A stretch of DNA of 8,557 nt from Paludibacteraceae bacterium (GTDB taxonomy: Bacteria; Bacteroidota; Bacteroidia; Bacteroidales; Paludibacteraceae). Shown here one piece after another: positions 1 to 7,598 of this stretch. Each line of letters begins with the position of its first letter. Position 1 is the first letter of the stretch. The translations under genes and the position numbers were made by a program. The notes beneath the pieces were generated by a model. That model had not been told where the DNA came from, searched no databases, and was given only the letters and a program-made list of their open reading frames with translations. The stretch lies in the NCBI GenBank assembly GCA_017965125.1, contig JAGCQO010000282.1:1-8557 (forward strand). Direction: 5' to 3'.

Positions 1-1421
1 AGGGCGAAAGAGCCTTCACCTTCCGTCTGACCTCAGCCGACGGCTCATACCTCGACTACATCTACACGCTCAAGGCCGATGACTACATGGTCGGATTCTC
101 TGTGAAGCCACACGGCATGCAGAACACCCTCAAGACCAACGCAAGCGCAGTCGATCTGACATGGAGCTCGAAAATCAAGCAGCAGGAGAGAAGCAAGAAG
201 TTCGAGGACAGATACGCAAGCATATACTACAAGCCTACATCCGACGACGTGGACGACCTCTCGGCCTCATCGGACGACAGCGAGGAGATAACCACAAAAG
301 TAAGATGGATCGCCTTCAAGGACCAGTTCTTCTCAAGCATCCTGATTGCCGACAACGACTTCTCGTCGGCTAAGATAGAAAGCAAGAGAATAGAGGATGA
401 CCCTAACTACCTGAAGGCCTACAAGGCAAACATACTGATGCCACTCGACGTGGCAGGCGGAACAGCCACCAACATGCACTTCTACTTCGGTCCTAACAAG
501 TACAAGGAGCTGAAGGCCTACGACAAGGACGTGGACAGCGACAAGAAGCTGCACCTCGACGAAATAGTGCCACTCGGATGGACAATCTTCGGATGGATAA
601 ACAAGTACGCGGTAATTCCTATCTTCGACTTCTTCAGCAAGTACATATCTTCATACGGAATCATTATCCTGATAATGACATTCATTATAAAGATTGTGCT
701 GTTCCCGCTGACATACAAGTCTTACCTCTCGACTGCGAAGATGAGAGTGCTCAAGCCACAGATCGAGGAGATAAACAAAAAGTACGCGTCAGCCAAGCCA
801 CAGGAGAAGCAGGCAGCGACAATGCAGCTGTACAGACAGGCCGGAGTGAACCCTATGGGCGGATGCCTCCCAATGCTTCTGCAGATGCCTATCCTGTTCG
901 CCATGTTCACATTCTTCCCAGCAGCCATAGAACTGCGTCAGCAGAGCTTCCTGTGGGCCGAGGACTTGTCGTCATACGACGCGATAGTGGAATGGAGCGC
1001 ACAGATTCCGTTCATCACGAACTACTTCGGAAACCACTTGTCGCTCTTCTGTCTGCTCATGACAGTGACTAACCTCGCATACACATACATCAACATGAAG
1101 ACCACCGACACAGGTCAGAGCCAGATGCCGGGAATGAAACTGATGATGTACTTCATGCCGCTGATGTTCCTCTTCATCTTCAACGACTATGCGTCAGGAC
1201 TGAGCTACTACTACTTCATCTCAACACTCATAACAATAGCCCAGACACTGTTGTTCAGAGCGTTCGTGAACGAGGACAAGCTGCTCGCGCAACTCCGCGA
1301 GAACGCCAAGAACCCAAAGAAGCAGAAGAAATCCAAGTTCATGCAGCGACTGGAGGAAATGCAGAAACAGCAGCTCGAGTATCAGCGCCAGCAAGCGAAA
1401 GAAAGAGCAAAAAGAAGATAA
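1..1421 (+). CDS. yidC: Membrane protein insertase YidC, C-terminal part (5' end outside window)
   Basis: YidC inserts and folds inner-membrane proteins, alone or with SecYEG. The reading frame is open from base 3 with no start, so 472 codons of the C-terminal part are present; Bacteroidetes YidC proteins are usually a little over 600 residues. The first part, to about base 570, is the end of the large periplasmic beta-sandwich domain. From about base 575 the conserved insertase domain follows: an amphipathic stretch (GWINKYAVIPIFDFF), a first hydrophobic helix (YGIIILIMTFIIKIVLFPLTY), a cytoplasmic basic hairpin starting STAKMRVLKPQIEEINKKY, the NPMGGCLPMLLQMPILFAMF helix, and two or three more membrane segments (around 1040-1090 and 1140-1260). 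The protein ends in a long, very basic, probably coiled-coil tail, as expected for contact with the ribosome. The ATG at 87 is an internal methionine, not a start. A strong terminator follows directly, so yidC ends its transcription unit. Family assignment is secure. Confidence 0.95.
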   Translation, partial: GERAFTFRLTSADGSYLDYIYTLKADDYMVGFSVKPHGMQNTLKTNASAVDLTWSSKIKQQERSKKFEDRYASIYYKPTSDDVDDLSASSDDSEEITTKVRWIAFKDQFFSSILIADNDFSSAKIESKRIEDDPNYLKAYKANILMPLDVAGGTATNMHFYFGPNKYKELKAYDKDVDSDKKLHLDEIVPLGWTIFGWINKYAVIPIFDFFSKYISSYGIIILIMTFIIKIVLFPLTYKSYLSTAKMRVLKPQIEEINKKYASAKPQEKQAATMQLYRQAGVNPMGGCLPMLLQMPILFAMFTFFPAAIELRQQSFLWAEDLSSYDAIVEWSAQIPFITNYFGNHLSLFCLLMTVTNLAYTYINMKTTDTGQSQMPGMKLMMYFMPLMFLFIFNDYASGLSYYYFISTLITIAQTLLFRAFVNEDKLLAQLRENAKNPKKQKKSKFMQRLEEMQKQQLEYQRQQAKERAKRR

Positions 1422-1425
1422 TCAG

Positions 1426-1457
1426 AAAAGCCGCAATTTTTTAGTTGCGGCTTTTTT
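1426..1457 (+). terminator. Intrinsic terminator of yidC
   Basis: An 11-bp perfect stem pairs 1426-1436 (AAAAGCCGCAA) with 1445-1455 (TTGCGGCTTTT). The loop is eight bases, and the stem runs into a T-rich tract (CTTTTTTCTT). It begins five bases after the yidC stop codon. The A-run on the left arm means it could also act on the opposite strand, but no gene is seen there. Confidence 0.88.
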
Positions 1458-1523
1458 CTTCCCCGTTCGGGATGCGTTTTATCACATCGAAAGCACGAAA
1501 AAATCGAATAAATGAGATTTTTC

Positions 1524-1554
1524 TTTGTTATGAATAAAAAAACGCATATATTTG
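1524..1554 (+). promoter_or_regulatory. Bacteroidetes-type promoter for tRNA-Gln
   Basis: TTTG at 1524-1527 is followed, after exactly 19 bases, by TATATTTG at 1547-1554. This matches the known Bacteroides sigma-ABfr consensus (-33 TTTG, -7 TAnnTTTG, spacing about 19). Transcription would start roughly 5-10 bases after 1554, leaving a leader of about 15-20 bases before the tRNA at 1581. The bases between the yidC terminator and this promoter (1458-1523) show nothing else that I can identify. Confidence 0.72.
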
Positions 1555-1580
1555 CACCCGCTTAACAAAAGCAAACATAC

Positions 1581-1651
1581 TGACCTATGGTGTAACGGTA
1601 GCACTACAGATTCTGGTTCTGTCTGTCTGGGTTCGAATCCTAGTAGGTCAA
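1581..1651 (+). tRNA. tRNA-Gln, anticodon CTG
   Basis: A complete cloverleaf can be drawn. The acceptor stem TGACCTA (1581-1587) pairs perfectly with TAGGTCA (1644-1650), and 1651 A is the discriminator. The D arm is 1590-1604 (GTG with CAC plus a T-G pair, loop containing GG). The anticodon stem ACAGA/TCTGT encloses loop TTCTGGT at 1611-1617, giving anticodon CTG (1613-1615), which reads CAG. The variable region is CTGT. The T arm CTGGG/CCTAG encloses TTCGAAT (1632-1638). The first pair is U-A, typical of bacterial glutamine tRNAs. CCA is not encoded and must be added after transcription. CAG is the main Gln codon in the neighbouring genes, which fits this tRNA. Confidence 0.96.
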
Positions 1652-1652
1652 C

Positions 1653-1683
1653 AAAAGCTCGAGTAAAAACTCGGGCTTTTTTA
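1653..1683 (+). terminator. Intrinsic terminator of tRNA-Gln
   Basis: The 12-bp stem pairs 1653-1664 (AAAAGCTCGAGT) with 1669-1680 (ACTCGGGCTTTT), with one T-G wobble and a four-base AAAA loop. The right arm continues into a T-run. It starts two bases after the tRNA discriminator, so the tRNA is probably transcribed alone. Confidence 0.87.
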
Positions 1684-1720
1684 TTTGCTATGCTAAAAAG
1701 CTATAATTAATTATAGCAAA
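1684..1720 (+). repeat. AT-rich inverted repeats, including a perfect 18-bp palindrome
   Basis: Bases 1700-1717 (GCTATAATTAATTATAGC) are identical to their own reverse complement. In addition TTTGCTAT at 1684-1691 is the reverse complement of ATAGCAAA at 1713-1720, so two alternative pairings share the right arm. The site lies about 50 bp upstream of the presumed purB -7 box. It could be an operator or simply AT-rich spacer DNA. It is not followed by a T-run of its own, so it is not an obvious terminator. Confidence 0.5.
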
Positions 1721-1765
1721 GGTATAAACAAGGCTACGAAAGGCGCAAAATTGCTTGTTTTTTCA

Positions 1766-1773
1766 TAAATTTG
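1766..1773 (+). promoter_or_regulatory. Probable purB promoter (-7 box TAAATTTG)
   Basis: TAAATTTG at 1766-1773 matches the Bacteroidetes -7 consensus TAnnTTTG. No good -33 TTTG is found 19 bases upstream (that position reads GCGC), so the promoter is only half matched and may need an activator or be weak. Start of transcription would be near 1780, giving a leader of about 30 bases, rich in A and unstructured, before the purB ATG at 1809. Confidence 0.5.
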
Positions 1774-1808
1774 TATTTTTAATATAGTACACACAAAAAC
1801 AAGCAGAA

Positions 1809-3152
1809 ATGACACTTGATAATCTAACAGCGATCTCCCCAATCGACGGTCGCTACCGCGGAAAAGCAGAGCAGCTCGCAGAATATTTTTCAGAATTCGC
1901 ATTAATCAAATACAGAGTAAGAGTCGAGGTTGAGTACTTCATCGCTCTTTGCGAGATACCGCTGCCACAGCTCCAAGGCGTAAACAAGGACGTATTCCCA
2001 AAGCTCCGCGACGTTTACAAGAACTTCAGCGAGGCTGACGCACAAGCCATAAAGGACATAGAGAAAACCACAAACCACGACGTGAAGGCCGTAGAGTACT
2101 TCCTGAAGCAGAAGTTCGACGAGCTGAAACTCGAGGAATACAAGGAGTTCATCCACTTCGGACTGACCTCACAAGACATAAACAACACAGCATCGCCACT
2201 CGCGCTGAAAGAGGCGCTGAACGAGGTGTTCTACCCTAACGTGCAGCAGCTCATCGACAAGCTGCAGTCGCTCGCAAACGAGTGGAAGAACATCCCGATG
2301 CTCGCAAAGACACACGGCCAGCCAGCTTCGCCAACAAGACTCGGCAAGGAGTTCGAGGTGTTCGTGTCGAGACTCAACGCACAGTTCGAGATACTGAAAA
2401 GCACACCTATCTCAGCCAAGTTCGGCGGCGCGACAGGAAACTTCAACGCACACCACGTGGCTTATCCAAGCCAGGACTGGAAGGCGTTCGGCAACAAGTT
2501 CGTAGAGGAGAAGCTCGGACTCTCGCGTGAGCAGTGGACAACACAGATCTCGAACTACGACAACCTCGCAGCCATATTCGACGCCACAAGACGTATCAAC
2601 ACAATCGTCATAGACCTCGACCGCGACATCTGGACATACATCTCGATGGGATATTTCCACCAGCAGATAAAGGCAGGCGAAGTGGGCTCATCGGCAATGC
2701 CACACAAGGTGAACCCAATCGACTTCGAGAACTCCGAGGGAAACATGGGCATAGCAAACGCAGTGCTGCAGTTCCTCGCACAGAAGCTGCCAGTATCAAG
2801 ACTCCAGCGCGACCTCACCGACTCGACAGTGCTGCGTAACACCGGAGTGCCTTACGCACACGCGATAATCGCAATACAGAGCACGCTGAAGGGACTGAAC
2901 AAGCTGCTGCTGAACGAAGAGGCGATAAAGAGCGATCTGGCCAACACATGGGCAGTCGTGGCAGAAGGAATACAGACAATCCTGCGTCGCGAGGGCTACC
3001 CTAAGCCATACGAGACACTGAAGGCGCTGACACGCACAAACGACGCCATCAACGAGAAGACAATCGAGGACTTCGTTGAGACGCTGAACGTGAGCGACGA
3101 GGTGAAGGCAGAACTCAAGGCGATATCTCCTTTCAACTACACTGGAATCTAA
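1809..3152 (+). CDS. purB: Adenylosuccinate lyase PurB
   Basis: This cytosolic enzyme carries out two fumarate-releasing steps of purine synthesis: SAICAR to AICAR, and adenylosuccinate to AMP. It belongs to the fumarase/aspartase superfamily. The 447-residue protein is full length and closest in character to the E. coli-type PurB (about 456 residues), with the same start pattern (LTAISPIDGRY). The general-acid histidine is H169 in the KTHGQPASPT motif. The flexible catalytic loop carries the family signature GSSAMPHKVNP, with S294/S295 as candidates for the base. The substrate-binding segment GLTSQDINNTA is also present. The start at 1809 fits the conserved N-terminus; no Shine-Dalgarno is evident, as is usual in Bacteroidetes. 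It is the first gene after the tRNA terminator, and the next gene begins 36 bases after its stop with no terminator between. No truncation or missing key residue is seen. Confidence 0.97.
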   Translation: MTLDNLTAISPIDGRYRGKAEQLAEYFSEFALIKYRVRVEVEYFIALCEIPLPQLQGVNKDVFPKLRDVYKNFSEADAQAIKDIEKTTNHDVKAVEYFLKQKFDELKLEEYKEFIHFGLTSQDINNTASPLALKEALNEVFYPNVQQLIDKLQSLANEWKNIPMLAKTHGQPASPTRLGKEFEVFVSRLNAQFEILKSTPISAKFGGATGNFNAHHVAYPSQDWKAFGNKFVEEKLGLSREQWTTQISNYDNLAAIFDATRRINTIVIDLDRDIWTYISMGYFHQQIKAGEVGSSAMPHKVNPIDFENSEGNMGIANAVLQFLAQKLPVSRLQRDLTDSTVLRNTGVPYAHAIIAIQSTLKGLNKLLLNEEAIKSDLANTWAVVAEGIQTILRREGYPKPYETLKALTRTNDAINEKTIEDFVETLNVSDEVKAELKAISPFNYTGI

Positions 3153-3188
3153 GAAACAAGCATATAGACCTCCCATAGTCAAAGAAGA

Positions 3189-5039
3189 ATGAAAGACTTT
3201 ATATTTTTAGTACGCAGATTTCTACCAAACTACAAGAGATATGTTTTTGGAAACATAATCTGCAACGTTCTTTCGACCATCTTCAGTTTATTCTCCTTCG
3301 GTACGATAATACCAATCCTGCAGATACTCTTCGGAATGGAAAGCGGCGCGAAGGAATACATAGACTGGTCGTTTTCAGACTCCTCTATGGGAGAAATAGG
3401 CGCAGCGCTGAAGAACAACGTTTCGTTCTACATACAAGGCTACATCGACACCGAAGGCGCATCCATGACGCTGCTCTACCTCGGACTGTTCCTTGTGGTG
3501 ATGACGTTCCTCAAGACCGGAACAGCGTTCCTGGCGGGATACTACCTCACCCCGATACAAAACGGCGTGCTGCGCGACTTGAGAAAGTCTTTGTTCGACA
3601 AAGTGCTTGGCCTGCACCTGAGCTTCTTCTCGGAGGAGCATAAGGGCGACATCATAGCCAGAATGACGACCGACGTGACCGAGATAGGAAACTCGATAAT
3701 GTCGTCGCTGGAGTCGATGTTCAAGAACCCGATAATGGTGACTGTCTATTTCATAGTGCTCATCACCATCTCATGGCAATTGACGGTGTTCGCCCTGTTG
3801 CTGCTGCCTGTTGCCGGCGGACTGATAGGCTACATCGGAAAGACGCTGAAGAAAAAGTCGCTGCTCGGACAGACACAGACCGGTCAGATGCTGAGCCAGA
3901 TAGAGGAAACCCTCGGCGGATTGAGAATCATCAAGGCCTTCAACGCAGAGCATAAGGTCTCGGCCAAGTTCGACGAGATAAACGACATGGTCAGAAAGAC
4001 CTTCATCAAGATGAACCGCAAGTACATACTCGCCCACCCTGTGTCGGAGTTCCTCGGCACATTCATCATCGTGGCGGTGCTTTGGTACGGCGGCACGCTG
4101 ATACTCAACACCGAAGGTCGCGCGCCGATCATCTCTGCGCCGGAGTTCATCTATTACCTCGTGATATTCTACAGCATCATAAACCCAGTGAAGGACATCT
4201 CGAGAGCGTCTTACACGATACAGAAAGGTATGGCGTCGCTGGAGAGAGTTGACTTCATACTGAACACCGAGAACAACATCAAGCAACGTCCTGACGCAGT
4301 GAGCCTGCCTAAGTTCAACGAAAAGATCGAATTCCAGCACGTGTTCTTCAAGTATGCAGACAACTGGGTGCTTAACGACATAAACATAACCATCAAGAAG
4401 GGTCAGACGATAGCGCTCGTGGGCCAGTCCGGCTCAGGAAAGTCCACGATGGTCGATCTCGTTCCGAGGTTCTATGACATACAGGAAGGAAGCATAAAAA
4501 TCGACTCTGTGGACATCCGCGACATCAAGCTCCACGACCTGCGCTCGCTGATGGGCAACGTGAACCAGGAAGCCATCCTGTTCAACGACACATTCTTCAA
4601 CAACATAACCTTCGGCGTCGAGAACCCAACGATGGAAGACGTCGTAGCGGCGGCCAAGATAGCCAACGCCCACGACTTCATAATGGCGACGCCGGAAGGA
4701 TACAACACCAACATAGGCGACCGCGGAGGCAAGCTCTCGGGCGGACAGAGACAGAGAATCTCGATAGCCAGAGCCATCCTCAAGAACCCTCCGATACTCA
4801 TCCTCGACGAGGCGACATCGGCCCTCGACACAGAGTCGGAGAAGCTCGTGCAGGAAGCCATAGACAACCTGATGAAGAACAGAACGTCCATAATCGTCGC
4901 ACACCGACTCTCGACCATCAAGAACGCCGACGTCATCTACGTTATGCACGAAGGCGAGATAGTGGAGCAAGGCAAGCACGACGACCTGATAGCCCTGAAC
5001 GGTTACTACAAGCGACTCTGCGACATGCAATCCTTCTAA
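3189..5039 (+). CDS. MsbA-type ABC exporter, fused permease and ATPase
   Basis: This is a half-size ABC exporter of 616 residues that should act as a homodimer in the inner membrane. The N-terminal part holds six membrane helices: about 15-45, 90-120, 181-202, 203-222, 288-308 and 320-336. The loop of about 45 residues between the first two is long for the family. The ATPase domain starts near residue 370 and is complete: Walker A GQSGSGKST (412-420, K418), Q-loop near NVNQEAILFNDT, signature LSGGQRQ (516-522), Walker B ILILDE with D540 and catalytic E541, D-loop SALD, and H-loop H572. All ATP-hydrolysis residues are intact, so it should be active. The architecture resembles lipid A flippase MsbA, but drug, peptide or other lipid substrates cannot be excluded from sequence; for that reason no symbol is given. 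It lies 36 bases after purB and 21 bases before the symporter gene, probably co-transcribed. The first 30 codons are AT-rich compared with the rest. Confidence 0.92.
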   Translation: MKDFIFLVRRFLPNYKRYVFGNIICNVLSTIFSLFSFGTIIPILQILFGMESGAKEYIDWSFSDSSMGEIGAALKNNVSFYIQGYIDTEGASMTLLYLGLFLVVMTFLKTGTAFLAGYYLTPIQNGVLRDLRKSLFDKVLGLHLSFFSEEHKGDIIARMTTDVTEIGNSIMSSLESMFKNPIMVTVYFIVLITISWQLTVFALLLLPVAGGLIGYIGKTLKKKSLLGQTQTGQMLSQIEETLGGLRIIKAFNAEHKVSAKFDEINDMVRKTFIKMNRKYILAHPVSEFLGTFIIVAVLWYGGTLILNTEGRAPIISAPEFIYYLVIFYSIINPVKDISRASYTIQKGMASLERVDFILNTENNIKQRPDAVSLPKFNEKIEFQHVFFKYADNWVLNDINITIKKGQTIALVGQSGSGKSTMVDLVPRFYDIQEGSIKIDSVDIRDIKLHDLRSLMGNVNQEAILFNDTFFNNITFGVENPTMEDVVAAAKIANAHDFIMATPEGYNTNIGDRGGKLSGGQRQRISIARAILKNPPILILDEATSALDTESEKLVQEAIDNLMKNRTSIIVAHRLSTIKNADVIYVMHEGEIVEQGKHDDLIALNGYYKRLCDMQSF

Positions 5040-5060
5040 AAAAGACAAGCCTACTGACGA

Positions 5061-6389
5061 ATGCAGCATCTCACAGAAATAATAAGCGCGATAGCCGACT
5101 TCCTTTGGGGATGGCCGTTGCTTATTATGCTTTTAGGCACGCACTTGTTTCTGACGTTCAGATTAGCATTCATACAGAAGTACATACACCAGGGCATAAA
5201 GCTGTCGGTCAGGCCTGAGAAGGCAAGCACCGGCGACATCTCGCCCTTCTCCGCGCTCGCCACATCGCTCGCGGCGACCATCGGCACGGGAAACATCGTC
5301 GGCGTCGCCACAGCCATCTCGATGGGCGGACCGGGCGCTGTGTTCTGGATGTGGATAACGGGAATCTTCGGCATAGCCACGAAATACACCGAAGGCCTGC
5401 TGGCGATGCACTACCGAGTGAAGAACGAGGACGGCAGCTACTCCGGCGGCCCGATGTACGTCATAGAGCACGGAATGCGTTGCAAATGGCTGGCTGTGCT
5501 ATTCGCCCTGTCCACGATTCTGGCGTCGTTCGCCATCGGCTCGTCGATACAAGCCAATTCGCTGTCGGCGGCACTGAACTACGGTTTCGGCGTGTCGCCA
5601 CTCTACTGCTCGATAATCGTCACGATACTCTCGGCGGCAGTGATACTCGGCGGCATAAAGTCAATTTCAAATGTCTGCAGGGCGTTAGTTCCCTTCATGG
5701 GCACATTCTACATAATCGGCTGCCTCACCCTGCTCGTCATCGGCTACGACAACTTGGGCAACACGCTGAAGCTCATAATCGACTCGGCATTCAACCCATC
5801 GGCAGCCGGGGGCGCATTCGCTGGCCTGACGATAATAATGACCGCACGATACGGCGTGGCGAGAGGTCTGTTCTCCAACGAGTCGGGACTCGGAAGCGCG
5901 CCTATAATCGCAGCGTCGGCACAGTCGAGCACGCCAGTCAAGCAGGCGATAATCTCAGCCACCGGCACATTCTGGGACACTGTGGTAATGTGCGCGCTGA
6001 CTGGCATCGTGATAGTGAACACGGGGGCATGGGAAAGCGGAAACGAAGGCATGACCATAACCAAGGACGCATTCAGCCAGATTCCATTTGTCGGAGGAGA
6101 ATTCCTGTGCATCGCGCTCGTGACATTCACATTCTCGACCATACTCGGATGGTATATTTACGCCGAGAAGTGCATACAATATCTGTTCGGAGACAAAGGA
6201 ATAAAGCCATACAGAGTCATTTATTTAGTCTCCGTGTTCTTAGGCGGAATCCTCTCGCTGGAGTTAGTGTGGTCGATGGGCGACATATTCAACGGACTGA
6301 TGGCTCTGCCTAACCTCATCTCGCTCATAGCACTTTCGGGCGTGGCCTCGTGGCTCACCAAGAAATACAAATCAGATTTTTGTTCATAA
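5061..6389 (+). CDS. Sodium:alanine/glycine symporter, AGCS family
   Basis: This inner-membrane carrier of 442 residues imports small neutral amino acids (usually alanine or glycine) with Na+. It has about ten to eleven hydrophobic segments spread over the whole length. The N-terminus (ADFLWGWPLLIMLLGTHLFL, then FRLAFIQ) matches the usual family start, which supports the ATG at 5061. The region around T73-G81 (TIGTGNIVG) and the family signature GGPGAVFWMW (89-98) are clear. The signature's tail reads ITGIFG, with glycine where, as I recall, most members carry Ala, Ser, Thr or Val. Other conserved stretches are GLFSNESGLGSAPI and the C-terminal WSMGDIFNGLMALPNLI. Length is normal for the family. 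Twenty-one bases separate it from the ABC exporter stop and 12 bases from the next start, with no terminator, so operon membership is likely. The exact substrate cannot be read from sequence. Confidence 0.92.
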   Translation: MQHLTEIISAIADFLWGWPLLIMLLGTHLFLTFRLAFIQKYIHQGIKLSVRPEKASTGDISPFSALATSLAATIGTGNIVGVATAISMGGPGAVFWMWITGIFGIATKYTEGLLAMHYRVKNEDGSYSGGPMYVIEHGMRCKWLAVLFALSTILASFAIGSSIQANSLSAALNYGFGVSPLYCSIIVTILSAAVILGGIKSISNVCRALVPFMGTFYIIGCLTLLVIGYDNLGNTLKLIIDSAFNPSAAGGAFAGLTIIMTARYGVARGLFSNESGLGSAPIIAASAQSSTPVKQAIISATGTFWDTVVMCALTGIVIVNTGAWESGNEGMTITKDAFSQIPFVGGEFLCIALVTFTFSTILGWYIYAEKCIQYLFGDKGIKPYRVIYLVSVFLGGILSLELVWSMGDIFNGLMALPNLISLIALSGVASWLTKKYKSDFCS

Positions 6390-6401
6390 ACCACCTTGCT
6401 T

Positions 6402-7595
6402 ATGAATAAACCAAGACTCACATACCTGCTGACTGCAATTTCAGCAATATTTGCGCTTTCCTCATGTGAGAAGGAATACACAAACTACAGCGTAAGCAAC
6501 GCCACACTGCAGGAGTACGTCGATAAGTTCCTCGAAGAAGCCGAAGCACGAGGCGTGAAAAGCCTGAACCCCTACAAGACCGGACTGAACATGTACTTCG
6601 GCGACTGCCACGAGGGCGCTGCCGGAGTGACATACTACGAAAATCCGATACGCATAGTCATAGACGAGGAGACGTGGAACAAATACACCAACTACGCCGA
6701 CGGAAAGTCACAGAACGAGCATACTGTCTTCCACGAACTCGCCCACGGACTCATGTACAAGAAGCACTACAACGACACGCTGCCCAACGGCGAATGGGCG
6801 ACGATGATGGCTGGCGACCCTATCCCATCGGGATTCATACCCAACACGAACTTCAGAGGAGAAAGGCGAACATATTACTTGGACCAGCTATTCAACAGCT
6901 CCGGCACAAAAACACCGAGCTGGGCGAAACCTGTCTTCGACGACCCGACCGAGGGCCTGACCAAGATGGTCGATGACGACTTCTCGGCCGAATTCGACTC
7001 AAAACACTGGACCACAGGAGAAAACAGCAACTTCAAAGCCACCACGAACACCGGCGAATTTGTATTCCAAAACAAATCGACGAACAACTACATCGTGCCG
7101 CTGAAAAACATCACAGCCAGCAACAGCGGCGATGTGTATGTGGAAGCCGTGCTGAAAGTGGAGATGAGCCAAAGCAACCGCACATTCATACTCGAGTTCG
7201 GCGAGGAGCAAGACAACGGCGACAATACGACCTACACATACCACTACGCGTCGTTCCACGGCATAAGGCTAAGAATAGGCAACATGCGCTGCTACGCGCC
7301 ATACGGCCAGGCCACATCGCCAAAGAACATCTTCGGCAACGACTACGTGAAAGTGGCGATAAGGAAGAAGGGCGATTACATGTACTACTTCATCGACGAC
7401 AAGTGCATATACAAAGACATAATCGACACAAACATAGGCGGAACGAGCTACGGATTCATCGTTTACTCAGGCTCCACACTGCACGTCAAGAGCTACAGGA
7501 TATGGAACGACGGCACCGTGTCGCAATACAGATCATCAGCCGAGAGAATGCCACAGATAATCGATGTGGAGGAAAGAGAAACACCAAACAAATAA
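6402..7595 (+). CDS. Lipoprotein with HExxH metallopeptidase-like domain and C-terminal lectin-like domain
   Basis: The 397-residue protein starts with a lipoprotein signal: basic NKPR, a hydrophobic core, and lipobox LSSC with the lipidated cysteine at position 22. I prefer ATG 6402 over TTG 6396 because it gives this standard signal. After the cysteine comes EKEY, acidic/lysine-rich like the surface-export signals of Bacteroidetes lipoproteins, so it may face outward. Residues about 30-185 form a putative zinc metallopeptidase: FHELAHG has H111, E112 and H115, and a third histidine, H122, follows six residues later. Residues about 191-385 begin DDFSAEFDSKHW and end in short beta-strands (YGFIVYSGSTLHVKSYRIW), resembling the concanavalin-like/LamG or DUF1080 beta-sandwich fold, which often binds or cleaves glycans. 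I cannot name a characterised family. It sits 12 bases after the symporter and 3 bases before the amylase gene. The CDS itself is sure; the domain calls are inference. Confidence 0.8.
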   Translation: MNKPRLTYLLTAISAIFALSSCEKEYTNYSVSNATLQEYVDKFLEEAEARGVKSLNPYKTGLNMYFGDCHEGAAGVTYYENPIRIVIDEETWNKYTNYADGKSQNEHTVFHELAHGLMYKKHYNDTLPNGEWATMMAGDPIPSGFIPNTNFRGERRTYYLDQLFNSSGTKTPSWAKPVFDDPTEGLTKMVDDDFSAEFDSKHWTTGENSNFKATTNTGEFVFQNKSTNNYIVPLKNITASNSGDVYVEAVLKVEMSQSNRTFILEFGEEQDNGDNTTYTYHYASFHGIRLRIGNMRCYAPYGQATSPKNIFGNDYVKVAIRKKGDYMYYFIDDKCIYKDIIDTNIGGTSYGFIVYSGSTLHVKSYRIWNDGTVSQYRSSAERMPQIIDVEERETPNK

Positions 7596-7598
7596 CCG

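Noticed and set aside
1581..1720. tRNA-Gln 3' end as an attachment site of an integrated element
   Set aside because: No integrase gene and no repeat of the tRNA 3' end elsewhere in the window; the sequence after the tRNA is its own terminator followed by a housekeeping gene.
1774..1808. Possible riboswitch or leader RNA ahead of purB
   Set aside because: The leader from the predicted start is only about 30 bases, A-rich and without stable pairing, too short for a purine or other known riboswitch.
4434..5069. Open frame on the - strand opposite the ABC ATPase domain
   Set aside because: Same cause: it mirrors a complete ATPase domain with all motifs, and the antisense translation shows no domain or plausible start context.
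5655..5700. Small patch of atypical codons (ATT, AAT, AGG, GTT) in the symporter gene
   Set aside because: Only about 15 codons long and flanked on both sides by normal usage; too short to separate from chance.
5351..6313. Open + frame of 320 codons inside the symporter gene
   Set aside because: It lies in a second frame of a well-conserved AGCS protein. The product is Arg/His-rich and low in hydrophobic order, as expected for a frame-shifted reading.
6396..6404. TTG at 6396 as start of the lipoprotein gene
   Set aside because: The ATG two codons downstream gives a standard lipoprotein signal peptide, and nothing upstream favours the TTG.
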